The notes beneath the pieces were generated by a model. That model made no database searches. It had not been told where the DNA came from and was given only the letters and a program-made list of their open reading frames with translations. A DNA stretch of 31,550 nt from NCBI GenBank assembly GCA_902493515.1, contig CABUPE010000026.1:1-31550 (forward strand), written 5' to 3'. This document shows, in pieces, positions 31,387 to 31,550 of the stretch. Both the position numbers and the translations under genes were made by a program. Within the stretch, counting starts at the first letter, position 1; each line of letters begins with the position of its first letter. Origin of the DNA: an uncultured Collinsella sp. (lineage in GTDB: Bacteria > Actinomycetota > Coriobacteriia > Coriobacteriales > Coriobacteriaceae).

Positions 31387-31486
31387 GCAGCCTCGAAGTG
31401 CCCCAGGTTGGCGCGAAAGAGGAGCGACGCGTACTTCTGTACGCGAGCGACGGTTTGAGCGACAAGATGGGGTGCTTCGGGGCTGC
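31387..31486. repeat. 100-bp imperfect inverted repeat with central hairpin
   Basis: The left arm 31387-31413 (GCAGCCTCGAAG, then CCCCA, TTG, CGC) matches the reverse complement of the right arm ending at 31486 (GCAGCCCCGAAG, CCCCA, TTG, CGC) with a few mismatches. In the middle CGCGTAC and GTACGCG (31428-31445) close a TTCT loop. It lies 113 bases after the flippase stop and just before its terminator. Confidence 0.65.
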
Positions 31487-31499
31487 GCAGCGTCAATCA

Positions 31500-31527
31500 A
31501 AACCACCCCTAAAAGGGGTGGTTTGCT
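31500..31527 (+). terminator. Terminator downstream of the flippase gene
   Basis: AAACCACCCC (31500-31509) pairs with GGGGTGGTTT (31515-31524) around TAAAA, followed by a short T-containing stretch (GCTCTT). Confidence 0.72.
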
Positions 31528-31550
31528 CTTAGGGTATAACCCTTGGATTT

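Noticed and set aside
31500..31524. AAACCACCCC hairpin as a fifth family-B repeat
   Set aside because: Only the first bases resemble family B; stem and loop differ and it lacks the GGGAC loop, so it is an ordinary terminator.
31347..31532. 61-codon plus-strand frame after the flippase gene
   Set aside because: It lies on the long inverted repeat and runs through the terminator; no clear ribosome site.

Overview
The window is a high-GC chromosomal segment that looks like a Coriobacteriia actinobacterium, most likely Collinsella or a close relative. This is inferred from the gene set: a CarD-type regulator, a Rho with a very long basic N-terminal extension, ATP-type PEP carboxykinase and a LctP-type lactate permease. 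It also rests on the strong, mostly AGGAGG-like ribosome sites and the general composition. No prophage, CRISPR array or complete insertion sequence is visible. The mobile-DNA signal consists of one Y1/IS200-like single-domain transposase and many short palindromic repeats.

Layout. 0.1-2.4 kb (+): a PLP aminotransferase and a ROK fructokinase, each with its own terminator. 2.5-7.2 kb (-): rho, then a membrane protein with a long acidic tail, then a VanZ-family protein. 7.2-9.6 kb: a repeat-rich intergenic region and argS (-). 9.9-11.5 kb (+): a CarD-family regulator and the Y1 transposase. 11.7-18.1 kb: an HD-domain hydrolase, proA, a divergent proline iminopeptidase, proB and pncB. 18.2-19.8 kb (-): a small coiled-coil membrane protein, tRNA-Ala(CGC) and a PflX-like radical SAM protein. 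19.9-22.7 kb (+): a probable 6S RNA, a WecA/TagO-type glycosyl-phosphate transferase and trpS. 23.1-27.7 kb (-): an MGMT-family protein with an apparent frameshift, a DegV protein, a MarR regulator, a B3/B4-domain protein and PEP carboxykinase. 28.0-31.3 kb: lactate permease (-) and a divergent polysaccharide flippase (+).

Functional themes: proline synthesis and recovery (proB, iminopeptidase, proA side by side), NAD salvage (pncB), lactate/PEP carbon handling (lldP, pckA), envelope glycan assembly (WecA/TagO, flippase), tRNA charging (argS, trpS, tRNA-Ala) and global transcription control (rho, CarD, 6S RNA).

The most striking unexplained feature is a set of about a dozen short hairpin repeats. 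They fall into four stem families, but nearly all share a GGGAC-type loop. Three 44-45 bp copies of one family start exactly at the TAA stop codon of carD, the HD-hydrolase gene and proA, lie just before each gene's terminator, and two of them flank the Y1 transposase in inverted orientation. This looks like a REP/RAYT (REP-associated tyrosine transposase) system.
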